Source: Nitrospirota bacterium (GTDB taxonomy: Bacteria; Nitrospirota; Thermodesulfovibrionia; Thermodesulfovibrionales; JdFR-88). From it: a DNA stretch of 63,153 nucleotides. Below the pieces are notes generated by a model. It worked only from the letters and a program-made list of their open reading frames with translations. It had not been told where the DNA came from and ran no database searches. Shown here in pieces: positions 26,256 to 37,506 of this stretch. Both the position numbers and the translations under genes were made by a program. How positions within the stretch are numbered: position 1 is the stretch's first letter; the number at the start of each line of letters is the position of its first letter. The stretch spans positions 1-63,153 of the forward strand of contig JAKAHV010000016.1 in assembly GCA_021825295.1 (NCBI GenBank), written 5' to 3'.

Positions 26256-26582
26256 TCAGCGCGCGGCGAAGAAGTAAAAAAGCTCCGTCCTTTTCCTCAC
26301 CAGTTTTATCTCGTGCAGGTCGCCGGGTTCGACAATCAGGCAGTCGCCGCCTCCCAGGCTGACGTCCTCCCCGTTTATCCTGAAGACCGCCTCCCCCGCC
26401 GCGCAGAAGAATATCTCAAAACCCCCTTCATGCGCGTGCTGACGGGCCGTGTCGCCCGGCTTTAATACGGCGTGGCTTATCTTCTCTATGCAAGAGACGC
26501 CCCCTGCGTAGACGCGCTTTTTTATGTGCGGGTCGTGCGAGACGGAAGTCTCCGGCAGGTCTTCAAGCCTGTAGTGTTTCAT
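26256..26582 (-). CDS. Single-domain cupin protein
   Basis: 108 residues forming one cupin barrel. Motif 1 is GDTARQHAHEGGFEIFFCAAGE (residues ~43-64) with His, His and Glu placed to bind a metal; motif 2 is GGGDCLIVEPGDLHEIKL (~77-94) with the third His. Substrate unknown. ATG 26582 lies seven nt after a TGCTAAACT extended -10 and has no RBS, so it is another predicted leaderless gene. The larger frame upstream runs through a repeat and is not used. Confidence 0.82.
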   Translation of the reverse strand: MKHYRLEDLPETSVSHDPHIKKRVYAGGVSCIEKISHAVLKPGDTARQHAHEGGFEIFFCAAGEAVFRINGEDVSLGGGDCLIVEPGDLHEIKLVRKRTELFYFFAAR

Positions 26583-26664
26583 GGATAAGAGTTTAGCACA
26601 GGGGCTCCGGTCAAAGGGCCTCCATCCCTCATTTTCCGGGCCTTCAGGAATTCCTGCGGCAGGC

Positions 26665-26845
26665 CGCTGAGATTTCCGGGGATACGGGGCTGATATCTGC
26701 CTGGTCCTTGAGAGAGGCGAAGAGCGGACGGATACGAAGTGTTGCATCCTAAAGACCTTTCGCATTCGCTCTTGAAGACGGCCTAAACAGAGCCCTCCGG
26801 ATACGCCCGGAACCGCGCGCCAAACGAAAGGACTAGGCAGATATC
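26665..26845. repeat. Family A MITE-like repeat, copy 2
   Basis: Similar to 4016-4232 and 61466-61666: CTGAGATTTCCGGGGATA at the left, then the inverted arms GCTGATATCTGCCTGGTCCTT and (inverted, right end) GATATCTGCCTAGTCCTTTC. The core text GAGCGGACGGAT and CCGGAACCGCGCG is shared with family B. No ORF. Confidence 0.65.
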
Positions 26846-26874
26846 CAACGCGACCCGTCCATTCCTCCTTTTTA

Positions 26875-26902
26875 TTGTTATTTGGAGCCGCCATGCGATA
26901 AT
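26875..26902 (+). promoter_or_regulatory. Helicase promoter (predicted leaderless start)
   Basis: TTGTTA (26875-26880), a 16-nt spacer and GATAAT (26897-26902), then exactly seven nt to the ATG at 26910. No RBS is present. Confidence 0.55.
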
Positions 26903-26909
26903 CTTAAAG

Positions 26910-29057
26910 ATGGATATAGACGAGCTTCCCTCATTCGGCGCCCCGCCGCGACTGGCCGAAATACTCTCCGCCACGGGACTGAAAACACTTTATCCCACGC
27001 AGGAAGCCGCGGTGCGTGAGGGCCTGTTTGAAAACGGGGGTTCTTTTGTCGTCTCGGCCCCCACCGCCTCCGGCAAGACGCTTGTGGCCGAGATGGCCGC
27101 CCTATCCGTATTCCTGAGAAAGGCGGGGAAGATAATCTACCTCGTGCCCCTCCGGGCGCTCGCGCGGGAAAAATACGAGGAGTTCACGCACAAGTACAAG
27201 GCGGCCGGCATGAAGGTGGTGCAGAGCACCGGGGACTTTGACAGCGAGGGGCCCTGGCTTGCCGGGGCCGATATAATCATATGCACCAACGAAAAGCTGG
27301 ACTCCCTGATACGCCACCGGGCACCCTGGCTTGGTCATGCCGGCCTGATAGTGACCGACGAGGTCCATCTCCTGGGGGACGGCCATCGCGGCCCCACCCT
27401 CGAGGTGGTCCTCACAAGGCTCCGCTACCTGAACCCCCGGATAAGGGTCCTCGCCCTGAGCGCCACCATACCAAATTCCATCGAAATCGCCGAATGGCTC
27501 GGTGCGAAGCTGGTGGAATCGGACTGGAGGCCGGTCCCCCTGCGCGAGGGCGTCTTTTTTAACGGTGCGGCCATCTTCAACGACGGCGCCGTAGACTGGG
27601 TGCCTTCGGACAGCGGCCTCGACGCCCTGGACCTTGCGCTTGAGACCATAAAACAGGGCGGGCAGGCACTCGTCTTCGTGGGCACAAGGAAATCGGCCGA
27701 GGCGCTGGCAAAGAAATCCCTCCCCTATGTGCGGGCCCTCCTGGAGCAAAAGGAAACCGAGGAGCTTTTGCTGCTGCAGCAGAAAATACTTGAGGCCACT
27801 TCGGAGCCGACCCGCCTCTGCAAAAAACTGGCGGAGTGCGCGGCCGCCGGGGCCGCATTCCACCATGCGGGCATCATTTATGCCCAGAGGAAATTGATTG
27901 AGGACGCCTTCCGGGCAAACCGGATAAAACTCCTAGCCTCCACCACAACCCTTGCAATGGGGCTCAACCTGCCTTCAAGGAGGGTCATAATAAGGGACTG
28001 GTGGCGGTATGAGCCGGGGATGGGGATGCAGTCCATCCCGGTGATAGAGGCCAGGCAGATGTCCGGCCGGGCGGGCAGGCCGGGCTACGACAAGTTCGGC
28101 GAGGCGGTGATGATAGCCAAAAACAAGAGGGACGAGCAGCGCCTGTTCGAGAAATACATAAAGGGCGAGCCCGAAAGGATAGAATCCAGGCTCGGCAGCG
28201 CCCCGGCCCTAAGGACGCACATACTGGCGTCAATCGCGGGCATGTTCACGACAGACATGGGCGAGCTGATGGAATTCCTGGGCAGGACCTTCTTCGCCCA
28301 CCAGGGCGGCGCGGGATTTCTCTCCCCGATAGCGAAGGACATAATAGGTTTTCTCTCGGAGGAGGGCATGATAAAGACGGACGGCAGGGGGGAATTCAAG
28401 GCCACCCGGTTCGGGCACCGCGTCTCCGAGCTTTATATAGACCCCCTCTCGGCCGTAATAATACGGGAGGCCCTGGCGACGCCAAAAGAGAAATCGCCCT
28501 TCCCCGTCTTCCACATGCTCGCCCGCACGCCGGACATGATGCATGTGCCGGTGAGAAAGAAGGACCGGGACGAGATGATGGAAGTCTTTAGCGTGCATGC
28601 CTCATCGCTTCTGCTGCCGGATGAGGACATCTATCTGACGGAAGACATCCTCTCCGAGCTTAAGACAGCCTCGGTGCTGATGCAGTGGATTTTGGAGACG
28701 CCGGAGGAGAATATCGTCAACCACTTCGGCATAGGCCCGGGGGACCTGCGCACGCTGGTGGAGCTTGCCGACTGGCTGCTCTATTCCTCCGGGGAGATAT
28801 GCAAGGTGCTTGGGCCGAAGGAGGCCGCACGGGGCCTCGGGGTCGCCAGAATCAGGGTGAACTACGGCGTGAAAGAGGAGCTTTTGCCCCTGGTCGGCCT
28901 GCGCGGCATAGGCCGGGTGCGCGCAAGGGCGCTCTTCGACGCGGGGTTCCCGGGCCTGGAAGACATCGGCCGGGCCGGCGCCGGGCAGCTCGCGCAGGTC
29001 CCCGGCATCGGGGAGGCAATCGCCCAGGACATAAAAAAGCAGGTGCAGGGCGCCTGA
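26910..29057 (+). CDS. Ski2-like (Hel308-type) superfamily 2 helicase
   Basis: 715 residues, the size of archaeal Hel308. Motif I is APTASGKTLVAEM (~51-63), Ia VPLRALAREK, II TDEVHLLGD, III LSATIPN, IV-V ASTTTLAMGLNLPSRRVII, VI QMSGRAGRPGYDKFG. A winged helix and ratchet region follow, and the C-terminus has helix-hairpin-helix repeats (GLRGIGRVRARALFDAGF, AQVPGIGEAIAQDIKKQ). Hel308 unwinds lagging strands at stalled replication forks; that role here is inference. Bacterial copies are sporadic. The next gene on this strand, ftsK, starts ~280 nt downstream. Confidence 0.88.
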   Translation: MDIDELPSFGAPPRLAEILSATGLKTLYPTQEAAVREGLFENGGSFVVSAPTASGKTLVAEMAALSVFLRKAGKIIYLVPLRALAREKYEEFTHKYKAAGMKVVQSTGDFDSEGPWLAGADIIICTNEKLDSLIRHRAPWLGHAGLIVTDEVHLLGDGHRGPTLEVVLTRLRYLNPRIRVLALSATIPNSIEIAEWLGAKLVESDWRPVPLREGVFFNGAAIFNDGAVDWVPSDSGLDALDLALETIKQGGQALVFVGTRKSAEALAKKSLPYVRALLEQKETEELLLLQQKILEATSEPTRLCKKLAECAAAGAAFHHAGIIYAQRKLIEDAFRANRIKLLASTTTLAMGLNLPSRRVIIRDWWRYEPGMGMQSIPVIEARQMSGRAGRPGYDKFGEAVMIAKNKRDEQRLFEKYIKGEPERIESRLGSAPALRTHILASIAGMFTTDMGELMEFLGRTFFAHQGGAGFLSPIAKDIIGFLSEEGMIKTDGRGEFKATRFGHRVSELYIDPLSAVIIREALATPKEKSPFPVFHMLARTPDMMHVPVRKKDRDEMMEVFSVHASSLLLPDEDIYLTEDILSELKTASVLMQWILETPEENIVNHFGIGPGDLRTLVELADWLLYSSGEICKVLGPKEAARGLGVARIRVNYGVKEELLPLVGLRGIGRVRARALFDAGFPGLEDIGRAGAGQLAQVPGIGEAIAQDIKKQVQGA

Positions 29058-29075
29058 GACCAACCGGGGACGGGC

Positions 29076-29262
29076 AGCAAGGCGGGGCATCCGCCTGCTC
29101 CTTCCGTTTGAGCGCGCGGTTCCGGGCCTAGGTCCCGCCGCGGCGGGATTGCCGCTAAGGGCGAATATCAAGCCTTGTCAAGATGCGGCCCGCCGTGATC
29201 CGTCCGCTCTTCGCTTCACTCCAGGAACAGGCAGATGCCAGCCCCACAAATCTGACGCAGTC
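29076..29262. repeat. Family B MITE-like repeat, copy 1
   Basis: Matches 43467-43696 and, inverted, 47646-47855. The right terminal arm GCCCCACAAATCTGACGC is present (29241-29258); the left arm is mostly lost. Contains the hairpin GTCCCGCCGCGGCGGGAT. Fills the gap between the helicase and ftsK. Confidence 0.65.
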
Positions 29263-29303
29263 CCACCGGGGACGGGGCAAGGGGAAAGTGTATCCGGACG
29301 TGG

Positions 29304-29347
29304 TATAATTCCTGATGTTTTCAAAACCCACGCTGTTGGATGCATAA
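29304..29347 (+). promoter_or_regulatory. ftsK promoter with a 10-codon upstream ORF overlapping the ftsK start
   Basis: TGGTATAAT (-10 hexamer at 29304-29309) is five nt before an ATG at 29315 that opens the peptide MFSKPTLLDA and stops at 29345-29347. The ftsK ATG (29340) lies inside its last codons. ftsK itself lacks a clear Shine-Dalgarno, so a ribosome could start on the leaderless mini-ORF and reinitiate. Confidence 0.45.
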
Positions 29348-31454
29348 GAAGAGAGAATTAAGAGGCGTCGCATTCATCCTGTCGGCGCTTTATATCGCGC
29401 TTAGCCTTTCAAGCTATTCGAGATGGGACCCCTCCATCTTCACCGAGAGTACCTATAAACTGAAAAACTACGGCGGAATCGTGGGGTCCTGGCTGGCGGA
29501 CCTGCTTTTTTCCTTCTTCGGGGTATCGGCCTTTTTCATCCCGCTGTTTCTGGGGGCCACCGGCGTAAGGAGGATTTTTTACCCGGACGCGCAGAAGCGG
29601 AAGGCGCACCTGGCCGGTGCCGCGCTTTTCATCGTCTCCTTTTCGCTGCTTTCCGGGATGACCGGGCTTGATTTCATCCTCACGGGCTGGAACTCCGGAG
29701 GATTCATCGGGCAGCGCGGCGCCCGCCTCCTGGTGGAATATCTCTCCGTGCCGGGCGGCTACATCCTCGCCCTGTTTTTCTTCATTTCCTCGCTTATCCT
29801 GCTGAGTCCAGTGCCGATAAAGGAAATTATAAGCGCGGCGGCAGGAAGAAAAGAGGCCAAATCCGGCGGCAGGAGGGAAAAAGAAAAAACAACCTCTGAG
29901 GACAAGAAACCGGCAATGGAGGAAGACGCATATCCCGAAGCCGGCAATGTCTTCATCGCGGGGCAGCAGGAGGAAGACGGCCCCAGTGAGGCCGAAGCCG
30001 CCGCGGATGCGCTTCCCATGGCCGGGGCAGCCCATGAAGAAGGCGGCTCATCCTCCGCCGCCTACACGCTTCCCCCCTTAAACCTCCTGAGCGAGGACGG
30101 CGGGACGGTGGAGAGGCCCACAAGGGAGGAACTGCTAGCGGGCTCGGCCCTGCTTGAAAAGAAACTGAGGGATTTCGGGATACAGGGGAAGGTGTCCCAG
30201 GTGCAGGCCGGGCCGGTTGTGACGATGTATGAGTTCGAACCCGCCCCGGGGGTGAAGATACAGAAGGTTGTGGCGCTTGCGGAGGACCTTTCGCTTTCGC
30301 TCCGGGCCCAGAGCACGAGGATAGCCCCGATCCCCGGCAAGGCCGCAATCGGCATAGAGGTGCCAAACAGACAGCGCGAGACCGTTCTTTTAAGGGACAT
30401 AATAAGTTCCGAGGGTTTCAGAAAGAGCGCCTCGTGCCTCACGCTGGCCCTTGGTAAGGACATCTTCGGCGCCCCGGTCGTGGCGGACCTTGCCCGCATG
30501 CCGCACCTCCTGGTGGCGGGCGCAACCGGAGCGGGCAAAAGCGTCTGCCTGAATTCGATGATAACAAGCATCCTCTACAAGGCCGCTCCCGCCCAGGTGA
30601 AGATGCTCATGATAGACCCGAAACTCCTGGAGCTTTCCTCCTATGAGGGGATACCCCACCTGATAAGTCCGGTTATCACCGGGCCGAAGGCCGCCTCGGA
30701 GGCGCTTAAAAAGATGGTCTTCGAGATGGAGAGGCGCTACCGGCTGATAGCCGCCAGGGGCGCGCGGGGCATCGACGGGTTCAACCGGACGGCCCCGGAG
30801 GAGGAACGCCTGCCCTATATCGTGGTCGTCATAGACGAGCTTGCGGACCTGATGCTCTCCTCGGCCTCCCAGGTGGAGGACTCGATAGCGAGGCTTGCCC
30901 AGATGGCCCGGGCCTCCGGGATCCATCTGATACTTGCCACGCAGAGGCCGTCGGTCGACGTGCTGACAGGCGTGATAAAGGCGAACTTCCCGACCCGGAT
31001 AGCCTTCCAGGTGGCATCGAGGATAGACTCCAGGACCATACTGGACGCCCAGGGGGCGGAGCAGCTCATCGGCAGGGGAGACATGCTGCTGCTGGCGCCT
31101 GGCGCGAGGGTGATGAGGGTGCATGGCGCATATATCGCGGAGACCGAGATAAAGGCCGTCTCCGATTTCGCCAGGGCGCAGAAGCCGCCCGACTACAGCA
31201 TCTTCGAGGCCATCGAGGAACCGGCGCAGGAGGGCTCCGGCGCGGGGACGACGGAAAGGGACGAGCTCTACGAGAAGGCGGTGGATGCCTGCGCCACCTC
31301 GGGCGAGGTCTCGATATCCTCCATACAGCGCAGGCTCAAGATCGGATTCAACAGGGCCGCGAGGATCGTCGAGCTGATGGAGGAGGACGAACTTGTCGGC
31401 CCTCCCCGCGGGGCCGGCAAGCCCAGGGCGTTTCTGGGGAGGAAGCAATTTTAA
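29340..31454 (+). CDS. ftsK: DNA translocase FtsK/SpoIIIE
   Basis: 704 residues. The N-terminus has about four membrane segments (to ~160), then an acidic linker (~165-240), then the motor: Walker A VAGATGAGKSV at ~392-402, Walker B YIVVVIDELADLM, and the C-terminal gamma winged helix (~640-704, EVSISSIQRRLKIGFNRAARIVELMEEDE) that reads KOPS-like sequences. It pumps chromosomal DNA through the closing septum to resolve dimers. Somewhat shorter than E. coli FtsK, as in most bacteria. It precedes metK. Confidence 0.93.
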   Translation: MHKKRELRGVAFILSALYIALSLSSYSRWDPSIFTESTYKLKNYGGIVGSWLADLLFSFFGVSAFFIPLFLGATGVRRIFYPDAQKRKAHLAGAALFIVSFSLLSGMTGLDFILTGWNSGGFIGQRGARLLVEYLSVPGGYILALFFFISSLILLSPVPIKEIISAAAGRKEAKSGGRREKEKTTSEDKKPAMEEDAYPEAGNVFIAGQQEEDGPSEAEAAADALPMAGAAHEEGGSSSAAYTLPPLNLLSEDGGTVERPTREELLAGSALLEKKLRDFGIQGKVSQVQAGPVVTMYEFEPAPGVKIQKVVALAEDLSLSLRAQSTRIAPIPGKAAIGIEVPNRQRETVLLRDIISSEGFRKSASCLTLALGKDIFGAPVVADLARMPHLLVAGATGAGKSVCLNSMITSILYKAAPAQVKMLMIDPKLLELSSYEGIPHLISPVITGPKAASEALKKMVFEMERRYRLIAARGARGIDGFNRTAPEEERLPYIVVVIDELADLMLSSASQVEDSIARLAQMARASGIHLILATQRPSVDVLTGVIKANFPTRIAFQVASRIDSRTILDAQGAEQLIGRGDMLLLAPGARVMRVHGAYIAETEIKAVSDFARAQKPPDYSIFEAIEEPAQEGSGAGTTERDELYEKAVDACATSGEVSISSIQRRLKIGFNRAARIVELMEEDELVGPPRGAGKPRAFLGRKQF

Positions 31455-31539
31455 GGAACTCCTCAATTTTTCACTTTTCTTTCAATGCGCAACTGCGTTA
31501 AACTAACGGCTTGTAGCCTTAAAAAGGAGGTGGACGCAC

Positions 31540-33947
<2,408 letters not shown>

Positions 33948-33962
33948 AACGCATTAATAAAA

Positions 33963-33996
33963 AGGGCCCGGGCATAAAAAACCCGGGCCTTTTTTA
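33963..33996 (+). terminator. Terminator after metK-ahcY
   Basis: An 8-bp perfect stem (GGCCCGGG at 33965-33972, CCCGGGCC at 33982-33989) with an A-rich loop and a T6 tail, 17 nt after the ahcY stop. Confidence 0.9.
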
Positions 33997-34003
33997 TTGT
34001 TGA

Positions 34004-34303
34004 ATGAAGTTGCCCGAATTTCCCGCAAAAAACGCGTTCCGGATTCGAGGCTGGAAATGTCATGAATCCGGGAAACTACTTGAGCCTATTCACCCCGGGG
34101 AGATTCTTCTTGAGGAATTTATGAAACCGATGGGGATCAGCATCAACGGGCTCGCCCGCGAGATCGCGGTGCCGCCCGGCCGCATCAGCGCCATTGTCAA
34201 GGCAAACGCGCAATAACCGCCGATACGGCGCTCCGGCTTGGCCGGTACTTCGGCACGTCACCGGAGGTCTGGATGGGCCTGCAAGCCGACTTTCGAAAGC
34301 AAG
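34004..34303 (+). pseudogene. HigA-type antitoxin (XRE family), frameshifted
   Basis: The first frame gives [37 protein letters not shown], the hallmark of HigA/VapI antidote proteins, then hits a stop at 34214-34216. The rest of the domain ([20 protein letters not shown], then EVWMGLQADF) continues in the +2 frame from 34201. One base is missing at ~34199-34201. No HigB/RelE toxin gene precedes it. The gene runs into the convergent GGDEF gene, and the usual C-terminus is lost. Confidence 0.75.
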
Positions 34304-34308
34304 CCGGA

Positions 34309-36312
34309 TCATATCTCTACCCTGTTTCGGCCTTTGCTTTTGGCGCGATACAGGGCCGCGTCGGTTTTTCTGAAAAGTGTATCTATTGTGTCAGCCTCGC
34401 CGCATTCCGCAATACCGCAGCTGATTGTCACCTTGCCCGCCATTTCAAAACGGTGGTCTTCGATCAGCTTTCTTATTTTCTCCGCCGCCTTCACGGCGCT
34501 TGGGGCATTTGTCTCCGGCGCGATTATGATGAACTCCTCGCCACCCCATCTGCCCCAGTAATCTGTCTGCCTCAGATGCCCCTTCACCAGTCCGGCCAAT
34601 GTCTTTAATACAATGTCTCCGGCATGATGGCCGAATGTGTCGTTTACCGTTTTGAAATGGTCTATGTCGACCATCAGCAGGCACATGGGCCGCTTATAGC
34701 GACGCGCCCGCGCCACCTCCGCTTTCAGGATTTCCCCGAGTCTGTATCTATTGCAGACGCCGGTCAACTGGTCAATGGTGGCAAGCCTGTTTAGGTTCTC
34801 TTCCATCTCCTTGCGTGTCGTGACGTCGCGGAATATGCCCCTGGTCGCCGCGGAAACATCGTTTCCCAGACGTATATTCACATTTCCCTCGACGCTGATA
34901 CTTCTGCCGCCCTTGGTCAGGAAGACGGTGTCCACCCTGCCCACCGCTTCTCCGGCCATAAGCCTGGCGAATATTTCCATGCAATGCTTTTTTTCGCCGG
35001 GGTGGATGATGTCGAACACTGTAAGGCCACTCAAGTCCGCGTCGGAATAGCCCAAAACCTCTTTCCACGCCCTGTTTACAAAAAGAAAATGGCCATCGGG
35101 GCCCACACTCTGAATCAGGTCGCTGGCGTTATCTAAAAAGTCCTTTAATTCATCTTTGAGTTTGACCAGGGTGGTAATGTTTCTGGCTGTATGGATGGCC
35201 AGTTTGATGTTGCCATCGGGGTCCAGTATCGGGCATGCGGAGACCTCCACGAGTAATTTCCTCCCCTGTTTGTCAAAATGCACATGCTCAACCGCCGAAT
35301 ATTCGCCGGTGACAATCAAATCTTCCAGGGGGCAGGGGTGCTCTGCCTCCCAGCACCCTTCAGGCCTGTTGTGGGTAACTACGTGGCAGAGCTTGCCAAT
35401 GACTTCCGATTCGTCCAGGTAGCCGTATTCTTCCAGGAAGGCTTTATTGGCGGCGGCAATCCTGAGATCCTTGATATCGATTATTGCGACAGCGTCTCTC
35501 ATGCTGTCCAGGATCATTTTTGCAAATTCATGGGCGGATTTGCGCTGCCTGCTTTCAATTTTCAGCAGTTCGTTTACTTTCGCAAGCTCCTCGTTGCGCC
35601 TGGTGAGATTTTTCTGCGTCTCCAATTCGAAAAGGCCCAGGAGGCTGACCGCTGAATAGGCAGCCACCACGGCGCAAGCCGCCCGGAATACCTGGACAGG
35701 AACGCCCACTTTGCCCATGAATACCGGAATATTAAGGATATCGGCGGGGAAAAAGGGGGCCGCCGGCACTATCAAACCCGCAAAGAGGCCGTAAAAGCAA
35801 AAAGCGCCGGCCATTAATTTCATATGGAGAGCGAAAAATGGCTCTTTTGGTTTTTTTTCGCCGAACTCGCGGGATTGCCTGATGAACGCATATGAGGTCA
35901 AAAAAATACTTGGCGCGCCCAATAAATATCGCGCCCATATCTCCCCGGAAAGAAACTTCCGGCTGCTCGCAAGAGTTATCGCGGCCCATAGCGCAAACAG
36001 CGCGGATGGCGTTAGCTTAAGCAGCCTGCGGCCAAATTTTCGCGCGTTCTGGCTGACAAGCTTTATGCCAAAGTGGAACAGGAAAAAAAACGAGACAGGC
36101 AGGAGCGCTGTCCCGAGGACTTTCAGCGTGACGGACGGCTGGATGAGGACAAACATCCCGATCCACTCATTAATCCCATGGAGGATTCCAAAAGCGGCGA
36201 ACGACCAAAAAGCGCTTGCCAGAGCGAATTCGCTCCCCTTTTGGTACTTGAGCAGAGTACCGGAGCCAAGTATGAAAAAAGACAATCCATAAATAAAAAA
36301 TACAAGGATCAT
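34309..36312 (-). CDS. Membrane-bound PAS-PAS-GGDEF diguanylate cyclase
   Basis: 667 residues. Six to seven membrane helices (1-~230) are followed by a short coiled coil, PAS 1 (~262-385), PAS 2 (~386-500) and a GGDEF domain (~505-667). The active site is GGEEF (WGRWGGEEFIII), with an inhibitory I-site RxxD (RQTD) five residues before it, so it should make cyclic di-GMP and be feedback-inhibited. PAS 1 carries an unusual Cys/His set (C309, H310, H314, C320, H325, C327) that could hold a metal. No RBS is clear at the ATG. Confidence 0.88.
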   Translation of the reverse strand: MILVFFIYGLSFFILGSGTLLKYQKGSEFALASAFWSFAAFGILHGINEWIGMFVLIQPSVTLKVLGTALLPVSFFFLFHFGIKLVSQNARKFGRRLLKLTPSALFALWAAITLASSRKFLSGEIWARYLLGAPSIFLTSYAFIRQSREFGEKKPKEPFFALHMKLMAGAFCFYGLFAGLIVPAAPFFPADILNIPVFMGKVGVPVQVFRAACAVVAAYSAVSLLGLFELETQKNLTRRNEELAKVNELLKIESRQRKSAHEFAKMILDSMRDAVAIIDIKDLRIAAANKAFLEEYGYLDESEVIGKLCHVVTHNRPEGCWEAEHPCPLEDLIVTGEYSAVEHVHFDKQGRKLLVEVSACPILDPDGNIKLAIHTARNITTLVKLKDELKDFLDNASDLIQSVGPDGHFLFVNRAWKEVLGYSDADLSGLTVFDIIHPGEKKHCMEIFARLMAGEAVGRVDTVFLTKGGRSISVEGNVNIRLGNDVSAATRGIFRDVTTRKEMEENLNRLATIDQLTGVCNRYRLGEILKAEVARARRYKRPMCLLMVDIDHFKTVNDTFGHHAGDIVLKTLAGLVKGHLRQTDYWGRWGGEEFIIIAPETNAPSAVKAAEKIRKLIEDHRFEMAGKVTISCGIAECGEADTIDTLFRKTDAALYRAKSKGRNRVEI

Positions 36313-36745
36313 GGGCAGTGGTTTTTCAGCTTGAAGTTATTTCAGGTTGTTTTTTTAGCAGACGCCGGCATTTTCCGATTCAGCCCGTCCGGCGGTGCGA
36401 AAGTGAAGGCCGGGCAGGTTGATTCCATTTTGAAACCCATGAATCCAGGCATTTTTTCTCATTAAGTTTTACCTCTCTCTAACTCCTTGAGGTATGGGCG
36501 CCCCTTTCTACGGCGTTGCAGCTTATCGTAATATCGGCATTTTTTAATAATTTTATTAATTGCGATTACCGGCTTACTTTCGTATGTTCGGATGTTGTTC
36601 TTGAGGATAAAGGCGAAGGCCCTTGCGATGCCAGACAACCCCGGAAGACCGGCTCTTGCACTCATCCCTTATCCGCTTCACGGCATACAAGACTTGAAGT
36701 GGGCGGGAAAAACAAAAAAGAAAATGGCTACCCTTCTTCCGGGTT
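36313..36745. other. Gene-free stretch
   Basis: 433 bp between two minus-strand genes, AT-richer than its surroundings near 36530-36600. Short ORFs here lack an RBS and homology. I looked for a cyclic di-GMP riboswitch upstream of the GGDEF gene and did not see its conserved tetraloop or receptor sequences. Confidence 0.4.
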
Positions 36746-37480
36746 TTATTCCAGGCGGGCCCTGGCCTGGGAGATGATGCCGTGGAGCATCTTCAGCTCC
36801 CACCTGGTTATCTCCGAGCGCGCAAGGATCTGCTTCATGTTTTTCAGTATGGTTATCTCCATGTCCCTGTTGCCGCGCGGTATGTAGTGCAGCGAATCGA
36901 GGGCCTCGCGCAGCCTCTCGTAAAAGAAGGAAAGCTCGTCGTGCGTGGCAAGCTTTTTTGGCGCCCCGGGCCCCTCGCATCCGTCCGCGAGGAAAAGTTC
37001 ATACGCCACCAGAAGCACCGCCTGGGAGAGATTGAAGGAGGGCATCCCGGGGTCCGCCGGGATATTCATCAGAAAGGCGCATTCCTCCGTCTGCCCGTTC
37101 GAAAGCCCCCTGTCCTCGCTGCCAAAAAGGACGGAGACGCTCCGGCCCGCGAGCGCGTGGCTTTTCAACCTTTTCACTCCCTCCTTCAGCGTTCGGAAGG
37201 ACCCTCTCTGCTTTCCCGTCCTCCGGCTGGCGCCCGCCACAAGGGTTTTGCCCGCGAGGGCGTCTTTCAGGCCCTCATGGATTTTTATCTTTTCCAGCAC
37301 ATCGAGGGCACCGTGGGCGAACCAGACGGCCTCTTCCGCGGGGAATTTTTTGGGGGCCACAAGCTCAAGGCGGGGGAAACCGAAATTCTTCAGCGCCCTG
37401 GCCGATGCCCCGATGTTTCCGGCCTCCCTGGGGCAAACCAGGACAAAAGAGATGTTTTCCTTCCAGGCATCATCGCGCAC
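36746..37480 (-). CDS. trmJ: TrmJ-like SpoU-family tRNA/rRNA 2'-O-methyltransferase
   Basis: 244 residues with the TrmH family group 1 knot: FVLVCPREAGNIGASARALKNFGF (motif 1), SVLFGSEDRGLSN (motif 2) and IPADPGMPSFNLSQAVLLVAYEL (motif 3). TrmJ methylates the 2'-O of tRNA position 32; substrate is inferred from the family. The start is GTG at 37480, with TAAAAT (minus strand, 37486-37491) five nt upstream and no RBS, again a leaderless arrangement. Confidence 0.87.
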   Translation of the reverse strand: MRDDAWKENISFVLVCPREAGNIGASARALKNFGFPRLELVAPKKFPAEEAVWFAHGALDVLEKIKIHEGLKDALAGKTLVAGASRRTGKQRGSFRTLKEGVKRLKSHALAGRSVSVLFGSEDRGLSNGQTEECAFLMNIPADPGMPSFNLSQAVLLVAYELFLADGCEGPGAPKKLATHDELSFFYERLREALDSLHYIPRGNRDMEITILKNMKQILARSEITRWELKMLHGIISQARARLE

Positions 37481-37506
37481 CTTTAATTTTAACGCATTTC
37501 CAATTT

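Noticed and set aside
31455..31539. SAM or SAH riboswitch before metK-ahcY
   Set aside because: The 85-nt leader lacks the core motifs and is too short for most classes.
36313..36470. Possible cyclic di-GMP riboswitch before the GGDEF gene
   Set aside because: The conserved P1b tetraloop and receptor and the GGCAAACC-type segment are not found.
36462..36665. 67-codon minus-strand basic ORF
   Set aside because: No RBS, no known motif, and composition of spacer DNA.
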